From the NCBI GenBank assembly GCA_963837365.1, contig CAWIMW010000007.1, forward strand, positions 132,845 through 196,844: DNA of 64,000 bases. Direction: 5' to 3'. This document shows positions 1 through 9,585 of this stretch, piece by piece. Numbering within the stretch: the first letter of the stretch is position 1; each line of letters starts with the position of its first letter. The position numbers were made by a program, and so were the translations under genes. The notes below the pieces were generated by a model. It was not told the origin of the DNA, did not search any database, and was given only the letters and a program-made list of their open reading frames with translations. The stretch is from CAWBXL01 sp963837365. GTDB lineage: Bacteria; Acidobacteriota; Terriglobia; Terriglobales; Acidobacteriaceae.

Positions 1-555
1 AACGTCCGTGCCGCCCGTTCGGCCGCCGCTGAGGTGGACGATTTTCGTAACCAGAACATCGGGTTCGCCAGCAAGCCGTACACGGAGAAAGAAATCGACG
101 CAGCCATTGAACAGGCGGCGTCGCGGCATAACGTGGACCCCAACCTGGTCCGTTCGGTCATCAAGGTGGAGTCCAACTTCAACCCCAACGCCGTGTCCCG
201 CAAGGGAGCGATGGGGCTGATGCAGCTTATGCCACAGACAGCACGGCAGTTACGGGTCAAAAATCCTTTTGATCCGGAGCAAAACGTGGATGCCGGGGTC
301 CGCCATCTAAAGCAGTTGATGGAGAACTACGGCGGAGACGTCAAGCTGACGCTGGCGGCCTATAACGCTGGAGCCGGAGCGGTGAACCGCAGCGCCGGAA
401 TTCCGCATTACGCGGAAACCCGGAATTATGTGCGCCGGATTACCGATCTGTACTACGGCGGCAACGGGGTGAGCATCCTGGGGAACCCGGTGCACAATCC
501 CATGCGGATCCAGCGCGACGCTCGCGGCGTGCTTTATATCAGCAACGTAGACTGA
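1..555 (+). CDS. Lytic transglycosylase (SLT domain), 5' end outside window
   Basis: The reading frame is open from base 1, so the gene probably starts upstream; a GTG at 34 is a possible internal start but has no clear ribosome binding site. The 184 visible residues hold a complete SLT/goose-lysozyme-like domain. The catalytic glutamate lies in the KVESNF segment, followed by GAMGLMQLMP and the AAYNAGAGAV motif. Such enzymes cleave the MurNAc-GlcNAc bond of peptidoglycan in the periplasm and form anhydro-muropeptides. The next gene, 45 bp downstream on the same strand, is a peptidoglycan amidase, so a cell-wall remodelling unit is plausible. The N-terminal part, including any signal peptide, cannot be seen. 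Confidence 0.9.
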   Translation, partial: NVRAARSAAAEVDDFRNQNIGFASKPYTEKEIDAAIEQAASRHNVDPNLVRSVIKVESNFNPNAVSRKGAMGLMQLMPQTARQLRVKNPFDPEQNVDAGVRHLKQLMENYGGDVKLTLAAYNAGAGAVNRSAGIPHYAETRNYVRRITDLYYGGNGVSILGNPVHNPMRIQRDARGVLYISNVD

Positions 556-600
556 CATTGGTCAGTCTAAGCAGTCATTAAGCGATTACGGTCGAGAACA

Positions 601-2598
601 TTGAAGAATCCTGCTAGAAGCCTGCGCACTCTGCGCATGGGAGCTATTGCGCTCCTGCTTGCGCTGCCGTTTTTCTCCGCCCAGGCTCGTACCTTCAAGT
701 CCGGAGACTGGGCCAGTTCACAGTTTGATACCGCCGAACGCATGCGCGAAGCCCTGAATGGGCGTCCCACTAAGGAGCGCTCACGCGCGGAATATCAGCG
801 CGTAGTGAACGCTTACCGGCGGGTGTACTTCGGCGCGCCAACCGCGGGCAAAGCCTCACTCGCCGTGGTTGCCGAAGCCGAAGTCATGGTGGAGATGGGC
901 CGCCAGTTCAATGACGCAAGAATTCTCACGCGGGCGGTCCACAAGTATGAATTTCTCCGCCGCGAGTACCCAGGCAGCAGTCAGCGCGTGGATGCACTGT
1001 TCACCATCGGCGAAATCTATAAAGATGACCTGAACGATGCCGATCAGGCGCGGGACACTTTCGCCGAGTTTTTACGCCGCTATCCCAAGAGTCGCCAGGC
1101 GGATGACGCGCGCAAAGCTCTGAATGGAATCGAACAAGCGGCCCTGAAAACCAAAGAAACGACCGCGACCAAGGGCGACGATAAGAAAACGGATACCCAG
1201 GCTAATAGCGACGATAAAAAAGATAATCCTGCACCCGAGGCAGATAATACCGAACTGGCGCGGGTCACCGGCATCCGCTACTGGTCCGCGCCGGACTATA
1301 CCCGCATCGCGATTGATCTTGAACAGGACGTGAAGTTCGATTCCCAACGTATCGATAGCCCCGACCGGATCTACTTTGATTTAAAGGGTACGAAGTTGGC
1401 TTCGACCCTGGTGGGAAAAAGTTTCGATGTAAACGACGGATTTCTGAAACAAATCCGGATCGGGCAGTTCCAATCAGATTGCACCCGAGTGGTATTGGAA
1501 GTGGATAGCCTTTCCGACTATGACACCTTCCTGCTTTCCAATCCATCGCGCCTGGTGATTGACGTACACGGTAAGCAGCAGGCAAAGAAATCAGAGCCGG
1601 ATAAGCCCGCAGCACCCGCAAAAGCGGAAGAAACGACGGCGGCAACCGCACGCCACAGCGGCCCGAAGAAAATCATAGTCGAAGCGGACCGCGATGATGA
1701 CGCTCCGGCAAAAACCACGACAGTTGTTAAGGCAGACAGACCCGAGCCTAGCGTCCGCACGCCCAAAAATGCAAAGTCCGCATCCAGAAGAAGACGAAAA
1801 GCTCCGGTCGACGACGTCGCGGAAATTCACGAGTCCCAACCCACCGCCGATGGCGACCGTTCGCTCATCCGCGCGCTTGGCCTCAAGATTGGCAGGATCG
1901 TCATTGATCCCGGACACGGCGGCCATGACACCGGCACCATCGGCCCCAACGGTCTGGAGGAAAAGGACTTGGTTCTCGATGTAGGCAAGCGCCTGGGTAA
2001 GTTGCTCGAATCCCGCCTGGGAGCCGATGTGGTCTACACCCGCGATGACGACACCTTCATTCCGCTGGAGACCCGCACCGCCATTGCCAACCAGGATCAG
2101 GCGGACCTGTTCGTCTCCATCCACGCCAATTCCAGTAACGATCCGGATGCGCGCGGGGTAGAAACCTACTATCTGAATTTCACGTCTTCGCCCGAGGCCC
2201 TCGAGGTTGCAGCCCGCGAAAATGCGGTTTCTTCGAAATCTATTCATGAGCTTCAAGACCTGGTAAAGAAAATCGCTCTGAAAGAGAAGATTGAAGAGTC
2301 CAAGGAGTTTGCCTCTGACGTACAGACCGCCCTGCACAGTGGACTCTCAACCAAGAGTTCCAACATACGCAACCGGGGCGTAAAGAAAGCGCCGTTCATC
2401 GTGTTGATCGGCGCCAACATGCCTTCCATCCTGGCGGAAATCTCTTTTGTCAGTAACCCCGTCGACGCGCGGCGCCTGCGCACCCCTGAATACCGGCAGA
2501 AAATCGCCGAATCTCTCTATCGCGGCATCTCCAAGTATGTGAGCGGTTTGGGAGGAGTGAAGGTGGCGAGCAAGCTGGAAAAAGGCGAAGGCCAGTAG
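601..2598 (+). CDS. N-acetylmuramoyl-L-alanine amidase with TPR, AMIN and Amidase_3 domains
   Basis: The 665-residue product starts with a signal peptide (hydrophobic run ending near AQA). A TPR-like helical segment (about residues 90-175) is followed by a charged Lys/Asp linker, an AMIN domain (about 215-325), a second charged linker, and a C-terminal Amidase_3 domain from about residue 430. The zinc ligands expected in that family are visible: His in DPGHGG, Glu in EEKDL, His in SIHANSS, and the catalytic Glu in AEISFVSN. The enzyme removes stem peptides from MurNAc; AMIN domains usually target such amidases to the septum or peptidoglycan. The TTG start at 601 gives a short charged N-region; an in-frame ATG at 637 is an alternative. 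Residues between the motifs match AmiC-type enzymes with a helical insert. Confidence 0.93.
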   Translation: MKNPARSLRTLRMGAIALLLALPFFSAQARTFKSGDWASSQFDTAERMREALNGRPTKERSRAEYQRVVNAYRRVYFGAPTAGKASLAVVAEAEVMVEMGRQFNDARILTRAVHKYEFLRREYPGSSQRVDALFTIGEIYKDDLNDADQARDTFAEFLRRYPKSRQADDARKALNGIEQAALKTKETTATKGDDKKTDTQANSDDKKDNPAPEADNTELARVTGIRYWSAPDYTRIAIDLEQDVKFDSQRIDSPDRIYFDLKGTKLASTLVGKSFDVNDGFLKQIRIGQFQSDCTRVVLEVDSLSDYDTFLLSNPSRLVIDVHGKQQAKKSEPDKPAAPAKAEETTAATARHSGPKKIIVEADRDDDAPAKTTTVVKADRPEPSVRTPKNAKSASRRRRKAPVDDVAEIHESQPTADGDRSLIRALGLKIGRIVIDPGHGGHDTGTIGPNGLEEKDLVLDVGKRLGKLLESRLGADVVYTRDDDTFIPLETRTAIANQDQADLFVSIHANSSNDPDARGVETYYLNFTSSPEALEVAARENAVSSKSIHELQDLVKKIALKEKIEESKEFASDVQTALHSGLSTKSSNIRNRGVKKAPFIVLIGANMPSILAEISFVSNPVDARRLRTPEYRQKIAESLYRGISKYVSGLGGVKVASKLEKGEGQ

Positions 2599-2680
2599 CC
2601 CCAAAACCTCTTTCGTGGAACCTTCCCAGCAGGTTTGTAGTCTAATGAGAGGCGGGCAGTCTCTTGCCTGCGAACTTTGC

Positions 2681-3820
2681 ATGCGGCTTATCCGGACAAT
2701 CCTGGCAGTAGCCTTGTTGGGCGCATTCTCCGCGTACGCGGCGGACCAGGCTACAACTGCATCACTTCTCCCCAAACAATTCGCCGGATGGCAACAATTC
2801 AATAAAGGGATTCACACCAGCCAAGACCCGGCTGTGGCCGATCCGGTCAATGCTGCGTTACTCAAGGAATACGGATTCACTGATTTCGCATCCGCGAACT
2901 ACACTCGCGACGACGGCAGAAAATTAACGGTAAAAGCCATCCGTTTTGCTGATGCCAGCGGCGCATACGGAGCATTCACCTGCTACCGCTTGCCAGACAT
3001 GCCGGAGGAGCAAATTGGAGACCTGGGCGCATCGCTGAATTACCGCGTGCTGTTCTACCGAGGCAGCGTACTAGTTGATGCAGTCTTCGATAAGACCAGC
3101 GCGATGTCGGCCGCGGAGTTGCGTGAACTTTCCCGCCTTCTGCCTCTGCCGGCAGGCGGTGCCCAGAACCTGGCCACGTTTCTTTCCTATCTCCCCCGCA
3201 CTTCCGAGCAGAAAGCGCGGACAAAATACATTGTGGGGCCGGTGGGACTGCAAAAGATCAATTCGCCGATTCCCGCGCAACTTGTGGATTTCAGCACTGG
3301 CGCAGAAGTGGCATCCACTACCTACAGCGGCGCAGGCGGGGACTCCACATTGATGTTGATCTCCTATCCCACTCCGCAAATGGCCACGGCGCATCTGCAT
3401 GCTATCGAGGAGGCAGTACAGCAAAATGCAAACTCGCCAGGCAGCGTGCCAGCTTTGGCGGCCGGACCAATTTTCAGCAAACGTACCGGTCCTCTACTTG
3501 TTGTGGTGGGTGGAACTACATCGCACGAGCAGGCGCAGGCGCTGCTGGCATCGGTCAACTACGAGGCAAGCGTCACCTGGAATGAAAAAAATCCCTTCGA
3601 CAAGCGCGGCAACATCGGCACGATTGTGGTCAACGCATTGCTGCTTTCTGGAGTTGTGGCCATACTTGCTCTGATCGCCGGATTGGCTTTTGGAGGCGTC
3701 CGCGTCCTGGCAAGGAAGCTTTTCCCCAACAGTTCCTTAGGCCGTCCCGACGAGACCGAATTCATCTCTCTCCACCTGGAGGACGCCGTGGCCAAACCCT
3801 CCGATCTCAAGGTAAGTTAA
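2681..3820 (+). CDS. Secreted, membrane-anchored protein of unknown function (possibly DUF6599)
   Basis: I chose the ATG at 2681 because it opens directly into a signal peptide (MRLIRTILAVALLGAFSAYA); an upstream in-frame start at 2615 would put 22 charged residues before it. The 379-residue product has a large extracytoplasmic domain, then one transmembrane helix near residues 315-340 and a short basic cytoplasmic tail. The body recalls a family seen in acidobacteria and, from memory, annotated as DUF6599; no catalytic motif is visible. It follows the amidase by 82 bp on the same strand and may be co-transcribed. Function unknown. Confidence 0.75.
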   Translation: MRLIRTILAVALLGAFSAYAADQATTASLLPKQFAGWQQFNKGIHTSQDPAVADPVNAALLKEYGFTDFASANYTRDDGRKLTVKAIRFADASGAYGAFTCYRLPDMPEEQIGDLGASLNYRVLFYRGSVLVDAVFDKTSAMSAAELRELSRLLPLPAGGAQNLATFLSYLPRTSEQKARTKYIVGPVGLQKINSPIPAQLVDFSTGAEVASTTYSGAGGDSTLMLISYPTPQMATAHLHAIEEAVQQNANSPGSVPALAAGPIFSKRTGPLLVVVGGTTSHEQAQALLASVNYEASVTWNEKNPFDKRGNIGTIVVNALLLSGVVAILALIAGLAFGGVRVLARKLFPNSSLGRPDETEFISLHLEDAVAKPSDLKVS

Positions 3821-4028
3821 TCAATTAAAGCTAGTTACCCGGGAAACGCCTCATTTTTGCCCCAATTTGTGCCCCGGCAGGTAATGTTGACCATTTTCGT
3901 ATCTTGTTGATAATAAAGATATTTATTTCACAAAAAAATCTTGACACCCCTCTTGGCGGCTCATAAGATTTTTTCCAGAAAGTTTTAACGGGCTCAATCT
4001 CGTTGGAACTATTCTCCCTAAAAGAAGA

Positions 4029-4060
4029 GGCCATCCACTGCCGGGTGGCCTTTTCGTTTT
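4029..4060 (+). terminator. Rho-independent terminator-like hairpin
   Basis: An 8-bp stem (GGCCATCC with GGGTGGCC, one G-U pair) around a 6-base loop is followed by TTTTCGTTTT. It lies in the 321-bp gap between the secreted protein ending at 3820 and the zinc-ribbon gene at 4142 and could end transcription of the upstream genes. The rest of this gap is AT-rich and shows no gene. Confidence 0.6.
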
Positions 4061-4141
4061 CGCCAGCCAATGTCATGGAATAAATCGGGAACAGGGACAT
4101 CCGCTTCGCCGTATCCTTAAATAAGAAAAGTGAGGTAGACC

Positions 4142-4639
4142 ATGTACTGCGATGCGTGCGGCACCGCGCTGCAAACCGGCCAAGGTTTCTGCGGCAAATG
4201 CGGAAAAGAAATTCGCGCGGGAATCTCAATCGCCTATCCACGCCCCAACCGCGTGCGGGAGCACGTCCGCTTGCTGGGAATTCTCTGGCTGGCATATTCG
4301 GCATTTCATGTTGTTGGCGCAATTGTTCTTTCCATATTGGCCAATAGCATTTTCGCGCGGCATGCGCAATTTGACGGCCCTGGGCCGGCTTTCCTTCATC
4401 CACTCTTCGTCATGCTCTCCTTTTTTCTGCTGGCAAAATCATTAGCGGGATTCGCCGGGGGATGGGGCCTGTTGCAGCGGGAACCTTGGGGCAGAACTCT
4501 TACACTGATCGTTGGTTTCATTGCCTTGCTGGACGTTCCTATCGGAACCGGGCTGGGAGTGTATACCCTGTGGGTCTTGCTACCCGCCGAGTCCGAGCAA
4601 CAATATCAGCAGCAAACTGCCGAGTGGCGCGCTGCCTAG
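4142..4639 (+). CDS. Zinc-ribbon membrane protein
   Basis: The 165-residue product opens with a short zinc ribbon: Cys pairs in MYCDACG and FCGKCGKE, 12 residues apart. Three or four hydrophobic segments follow (about residues 40-65, 80-105, 115-150). This zinc-ribbon plus small membrane domain layout is common in bacteria but functionally uncharacterised. An AAAAGTGAGG sequence lies just upstream of the ATG. The gene ends 4 bp inside the convergent PAP2 gene. No partner suggests a role. Confidence 0.8.
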   Translation: MYCDACGTALQTGQGFCGKCGKEIRAGISIAYPRPNRVREHVRLLGILWLAYSAFHVVGAIVLSILANSIFARHAQFDGPGPAFLHPLFVMLSFFLLAKSLAGFAGGWGLLQREPWGRTLTLIVGFIALLDVPIGTGLGVYTLWVLLPAESEQQYQQQTAEWRAA

Positions 4640-5286
4640 GCAGCGGAGCCCGAAGGCTTTGGTCCGAAGCGCGAGGTCAGACTGGCCACACAGCAAGCTG
4701 CAAAGATGCCTGTGATCACATCCATCGTGTAGTGCGCGCGTAGGACAAGCACAACACCCACTTCGAAGATAACCACGGCCGCGGCGATGGCGGTCAGCCA
4801 CGGCCTTTTCAATCGCGCCAACTCCAGCCCGGCAAACACCGCAATTGCCGTGTGTCCGGAAAAGAAGAAATCGTTGGCCACACCGTAGGTCACCAACAAA
4901 GACGGAAATCCCGGATAGTGCCAGATCATCCCCGGTGGAGGAGGCAGAGCACACAGCGCCTGCGAAACCTGCCGCAGCCCCATAAGCACAATCAACCCAA
5001 GAAACGGCCGCACCGTCCCGCTGAAGATCCAGCGGCCCAGAAGAAACAGCCCCATCAGATCAATCAAAGCGGAGCTAAGCATCAATAGAAAATTCGCCGC
5101 CTGCGGATGCACCTGAAGCGCCTGGTTCCAGGGAGCGAACAAGCTATGCATGCCATCGCCAAGTCCAGAATCAGGCAGCGAGCGGTGCCCGATCAGAGAT
5201 TGAGTCCAAAACCAAACCGCCAGAATCATCGCGGTAATAAAGATACGTTTGACCAGAGAAAATCCGGGATCTTTAGCGATATTCAT
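4636..5286 (-). CDS. PAP2-family membrane phosphatase (sphingomyelin-synthase-like subgroup)
   Basis: A 216-residue multi-spanning protein. The PAP2 phosphatase motifs are visible in the form typical of the PAP2_C/sphingomyelin-synthase-like group: DFFFSGHTA (motif C2, catalytic His) and RAHYTMDVITG (motif C3, His and Asp). Members remove phosphate or transfer head groups on lipid phosphates at the membrane. I placed the start at the ATG at 5286 (MNIAKDPGF). The open frame continues upstream to 5391, but that extension is translated from a dispersed intergenic repeat and is unlikely to be protein. It lies just downstream of the lipid-recycling fusion gene on the same strand, which fits a role in lipid metabolism. 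Confidence 0.85.
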   Translation of the reverse strand: MNIAKDPGFSLVKRIFITAMILAVWFWTQSLIGHRSLPDSGLGDGMHSLFAPWNQALQVHPQAANFLLMLSSALIDLMGLFLLGRWIFSGTVRPFLGLIVLMGLRQVSQALCALPPPPGMIWHYPGFPSLLVTYGVANDFFFSGHTAIAVFAGLELARLKRPWLTAIAAAVVIFEVGVVLVLRAHYTMDVITGIFAACCVASLTSRFGPKPSGSAA

Positions 5287-5299
5287 AGTTGGAACAAGG

Positions 5300-5352
5300 T
5301 TTTCTCCGCGCCCTCTGCGGCCCTTCTCTGCGTCCTCTGCGGTGTAAAATTT
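5300..5352. repeat. Dispersed intergenic repeat of the TAEDAEKGRRG-encoding type
   Basis: The bottom strand reads as repeated CCGCAGAGG/CGCAGAGA units, which in one frame give TAEDAEKGRRGRGE. I know this short element as a dispersed intergenic repeat in many environmental bacterial genomes. It lies between the PAP2 start and the stop of the upstream gene and explains the spurious N-terminal extension of the PAP2 frame. Copy number cannot be judged from one window. Confidence 0.6.
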
Positions 5353-5362
5353 TGTTTTGAAA

Positions 5363-8300
5363 TCAAGCCTTCTCCGTATCCGTTCCAGCAAGCGATTGCG
5401 CTGTTTCCTTAATGCGACGCAGATCTAACTTTCCGGTTCCCAAATACGGCAAGGACTCCACATGCGCAAACTGATCAGCCTTAGGCTTCCACAAAGCCGG
5501 CAAATCGGACTGCGCGAGCTTCTCCAGGCAATCCTTAATTTTGTCCTCGGGCAGTGTATACAACACGAACAGCCGCTCCCCTTTCTTCTCATCAGGAACC
5601 CCGGTCACCGCGAAAGTCTGCTCGGTCGAACCGGCCACTTCATGCAGTTTGTCCTCTACCCGGATGTGCGGGACCATCTCGCCGCCGATCTTGCTGAACC
5701 GGCTAAGCCGGTCAGTGATGCGGATAAATCCATCTTCATCCAGCACCGCAATGTCGCCGGTGTTGTACCAGCCGTCTTTAAGAACTTCAGCAGTCTTCTC
5801 CGGGCGTCCCAGATACCCCTGCATCACATTCGGCCCCCGCACCAGCAGTAGGCCGGGCTTGCCGAACGGCGTGGGTTGGTTGGTCTCAGGATCGACGATC
5901 TTCACCGTAATTCCCGGCAGCGGATGCCCAATCGAACCGCGTTTCGCCCCCACCTGCCGGAACGATGCCGCGCGAAAATCACGACGATTCACCGAAACCA
6001 CCGGCGCACACTCGGTGCAACCGTAGCCTTCCAAAGGCCGAAGCCCAAATTGATCCTCGAAAGCCTGGGAGATGCGGTCCGGCAGCTTTCTCCGCTCCAG
6101 CTACTACATATTGCAAGCTCCCGAAATCCTCCGCCGCACACCGCCGCGTGTACATTTGCAAAAAGGTCGGCGTGGCCAGCAGGAACGTGACTTCATATTT
6201 GCTGACTAACGCTCCAATTGCACGGGAATCGAGCGGATTAGGGTGATACACCACCCCCATGCCAACCGCCGCCGGCAGGCACAACGTCCCGGTAAATCCG
6301 AAGGAATGAAAAAACGGCAGAATTCCCAGGATACGGTCTTTGGCATCCAGCATGAAAATCTGTGCGATCTGGTCCACGTTTGCCGCAATATTGCCGTGGC
6401 TCAGGATCACTCCCTTGGGATCGCCGGTGCTGCCACTGGAAAAAATAATCGTGGCAGTATGGTCGAGCGTACTTTTGTGATCGGAGCCGCAGGCCCTCTC
6501 CAGCCAAGCAGCTGGTAAAAACCACGCAGCCAGCAGTGCCGTGAACTTCTGCCCACCTGAAATCGTCGGGGCCAAATCTTCGAGATAAATAGATTCCCCC
6601 GGCACTTCCAGCTTCACCTTCTCCAAGAACGCTCGAGAAGTAATCACGGTCCGTAGCTCGCACTGCTTGGCGCAGGATGCCAGCACTTCGGTCGAGGCCG
6701 TGTAGTTAAGATTGACTGGGACCCTGCCCTGAAGCAGCGCCGCGAAGTTGATTAGCGCCCCAGGCACTGACGGTGGCAACAGGATGCCGACCATAGGCTG
6801 GTCTTTCCATACTGTACGCAACCGTCGCCCCAGAGCCACCGCTCGCGTCAATGCCGATCCAAAATTGAGCCGTGGCGTATTCCCATCCGCCATGGCAAAG
6901 CGGAAAGGATGCCGTCGTGCCATTCCAATAAACGAGCGATGCAGGGTAAGCATCCGCTCCCGCCGATGCCGGTAAGCTTCAGCCCCCAAATCCTGAACCA
7001 CTTTCCTTACCTCCACGGCAGTAGTCGTCGGAGGCATCGGCTTGCCGAAGCTCACGGTAACCGGATAAGGAATCGTTCGCGGCAGCTTCCACAGGAATTT
7101 CCCCCGCTCAAAACTGAAGATGCTTCCCCAAACTCCGTCCAGGTGCACCGGAATAATAGGAGCGTCCACCCCTTTCATGATCCGCTCCATGCCGCGCCGG
7201 AAGGGAAGCATCTGCCCAATACGCGTCATCTGTCCTTCTGGGAAGATGCCGACAATTTCACCTTCATTCACTGCGTTGGTAGCTTCGCGCAGAGAATGAA
7301 TCAGGTCGCGCGGCCGCAAATCAGACGCGATCGGAATCACCCGCATAATCTTCGCGAACGGCTTCACCAGCCAATGCTCGTAAGATCCTTTGAACATCAG
7401 AAACCGAATCGGCCGGTCGGTAGCGGCAATAAGCAGGACCGCATCTACCATGGAGACATGGTTAGGGACCAGCAGGGCCCCGCCTTTGTCGGGAAAATTC
7501 TCCCGCCCTTCGACCCGTATGCGGTACAGCGTGTGCGTGAGCAGCCAGAGCACCAGTCGCAAGAAGGCGTCAGGCAGCAGCCACAGCAAGTAAGCGGTCG
7601 CCGCCACCGTGGCCACAGCTGAGATAAGAAAAATAGTCGCCGGGCCCCAGTGCAAATAGCGCGTCATCCCGAAGTACACTGCCGAAGCGGCAAAAATCCC
7701 AATAAACGAAAGCAGATTGGCAGCACCGATCACGCCGCCTTTCTTGTCCTCATCCGGCCGATGTTGAATCAGCGCATTCACCGGCACCGCAAAAAATCCC
7801 GCGAAGAAACCGAGCAGCGCCAGAAAAACCAGCACGGTGTTGAACGTGATGCCATGAATGGCCAGTACCGCGCCAAAGACCGTCATCCCGATTGAACCCA
7901 TCGGGATCAGTCCGTATTCGATTTTGTTTCCCGAGAGATAACCGGCGACCAAGCTCCCCAGTCCGATCCCGATTGCGATTGCGGCCTGAAGCACGCCGTT
8001 GCGTCCCGAGGTTAGTTTCAGGACGTCGTTGCCATAGAAGACGATGTTGAATTGCAACAGAGCGGCCAGAAACCAGAAATAAGTATTGCCCGCCACCGCC
8101 AGCCAAAGCGGACGGTCCTGGTGGATCAAACCAACCTGCGTCCAAAGATCGCCAAAAATGTTCCAGCGGAACTGCTTGGTCGGGTTCGCCACCGGAACGC
8201 GGGTGATGCCGAGACTGCACAGCAAGCCCACAACTGCCAAACCAATCAGGATGGTGCCGGAGTATTGCTGATGTCCGTGAAACCCGTCCGCCATGAAAGC

Positions 8301-8789
8301 CGCAGCCACGGTCCCCGAAATCAGGGCCAGGAACGTAGTCAGCTCCAGCACGCCGTTCCCCCAGGAGAGCCGCTCCTGCGGGAGCACCTCGGGCAGCATT
8401 CCATATTTTGATGGACCGAAGATCGCCGCCTGCGTACTGGCCAGAAAAATGGCGGTCATCTCGATTGGAATGTTCTGCCGCGCCAGCCCGATCAGCGCCA
8501 GCACCATCACGCTCATCTCAAAAATTTTGGTGAAGATGGTGACCGAACGTTTGCTAAACCGGTCCGCCAGGAAGCCGCCGGTCATGGAAAATAAAATGAA
8601 GGGAGCGGAAAACAGGGTCCCGACCACCAGCACCAGCCGGTCGCGGTCGGCCTCACCAATCCCCATGCCGAGGATGATGAAGATGATGAGGTTCTTCAGC
8701 GCATTCTCATTAAACGCGCCCTGGAACTGAGTGGCGATCAGGCTCCAAAAACCGCGCTGCCATCCACGTTCTTCGCTGTGGGAATTCAT
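5363..8789 (-). pseudogene. LplT-PlsC-AMP ligase fusion (Aas-like acyl-ACP/lysophospholipid acyltransferase), frameshifted
   Basis: Read with one correction this gene gives about 1141 residues: an MFS permease like lysophospholipid flippase LplT (about 1-410), a PlsC acyltransferase (about 430-610; NHVSMVD and FPEGQMTRIG), and an AMP-binding acyl ligase (about 640-1141; SSGSTGDPKGV, EGYGCTE, NTGDIAVLDEDGF). In E. coli LplT and Aas are separate proteins that import and re-acylate lysophospholipids; here transport, activation and acyl transfer would be one polypeptide. The frame breaks at 6087-6089. The bottom strand has GAG AAA G CTG where GAG AAG CTG would keep the ligase in frame (AEKLPDRISQAFEDQFG). 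Homology resumes at once in the new frame and runs to the stop at 5363. A sequencing error or a very young mutation are both possible. Recognition of the domains is firm; functionality is not. Confidence 0.88.
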
Positions 8790-8920
8790 TCGTACCTACC
8801 CCAAAGCCGCAGTGGCAAAGAGTGTACAGGATTGGCGAACCCGCAGTGCCAACTATTGTTTCCTGTCTATAGATAGGAACGCATGCGGGTACACTTCTTG
8901 CACTCGGATCGAGGTCCATC

Positions 8921-9475
8921 ATGGCGTCAGTTATTTCCCATGCAGTGGCAGCGTTAAGCCTCGGAACTTGCTTTTACAAGCCCAAAATGCCGAGGCGAAT
9001 TTGGGTTGCTGGTGTAGTGTGTTCCGTCATCCCAGATATTGACGTGGTCGGATTCCGGTTCGGCATTGCTTATGGAAATTTCTGGGGTCATCGCGGAGTC
9101 ACGCACTCACTCCTGTTCGCCGCGCTTCTGTCTGCCCTGGTTGTGGTCGTTGGATTTCGGGAAAGAATAGTGAGAATTAGTCGCTTCTCTTTGGGCTTTT
9201 ACTTGTTTTTGGCAACTGCCAGTCACGGCTTCCTCGATGCAATGACCAACGGCGGCATGGGAGTGGCATTTTTCTCTCCCTTCAATAATGATCGTTATTT
9301 CTTGCCATGGAGACCAATACTGGTTTCTCCGCTTTCGGCTGGCCGGTTCTTTAGCCACCGGGGATTTGTGATTTTGCGAAGCGAACTGCTGTGGATTTGG
9401 TTGCCTGCTGGTCTCCTGGCGGTACTAGTGTTCTTTCTCCGCCGCAAGACAATGCAAGCTTCTATCAGCCGTTAG
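8921..9475 (+). CDS. YdjM-like membrane-bound metal-dependent hydrolase (DUF457)
   Basis: The 184-residue protein begins MASVISHAVAAL and contains the signature pattern of the YdjM/DUF457 group: an N-terminal SHAV histidine, IPDIDVVGF, and WGHRGVTHSLLF, followed by hydrophobic helices. These residues are thought to bind metal at the membrane face; the substrate is unknown. It is divergent from the large lipid-recycling gene, with about 130 bp between the starts that should hold both promoters. An in-frame ASHGFLDAMTNGG segment adds another conserved His/Asp pair. Confidence 0.85.
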   Translation: MASVISHAVAALSLGTCFYKPKMPRRIWVAGVVCSVIPDIDVVGFRFGIAYGNFWGHRGVTHSLLFAALLSALVVVVGFRERIVRISRFSLGFYLFLATASHGFLDAMTNGGMGVAFFSPFNNDRYFLPWRPILVSPLSAGRFFSHRGFVILRSELLWIWLPAGLLAVLVFFLRRKTMQASISR

Positions 9476-9585
9476 TAAAACGCGCGTTATCATCCACACT
9501 TTCTCCCCAAGCTGTATTGCCAAAGTCTGGTTTAACATTTGACAAAGGGAGGGCTTGCAGCTCGGGGAGAAACTTGCTACAGAAA

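Noticed and set aside
1591..2337. 248-codon open frame on the minus strand
   Set aside because: Antiparallel shadow of the amidase gene; no domain, and the plus-strand protein has clear motifs throughout.
5287..5391. N-terminal extension of the PAP2 protein
   Set aside because: Encoded by a dispersed intergenic repeat; the internal ATG at 5286 gives the expected membrane protein start.
6909..7622. 237-codon plus-strand open frame
   Set aside because: Shadow of the acyltransferase part of the lipid-recycling fusion; low-complexity His/Gln/Arg composition.
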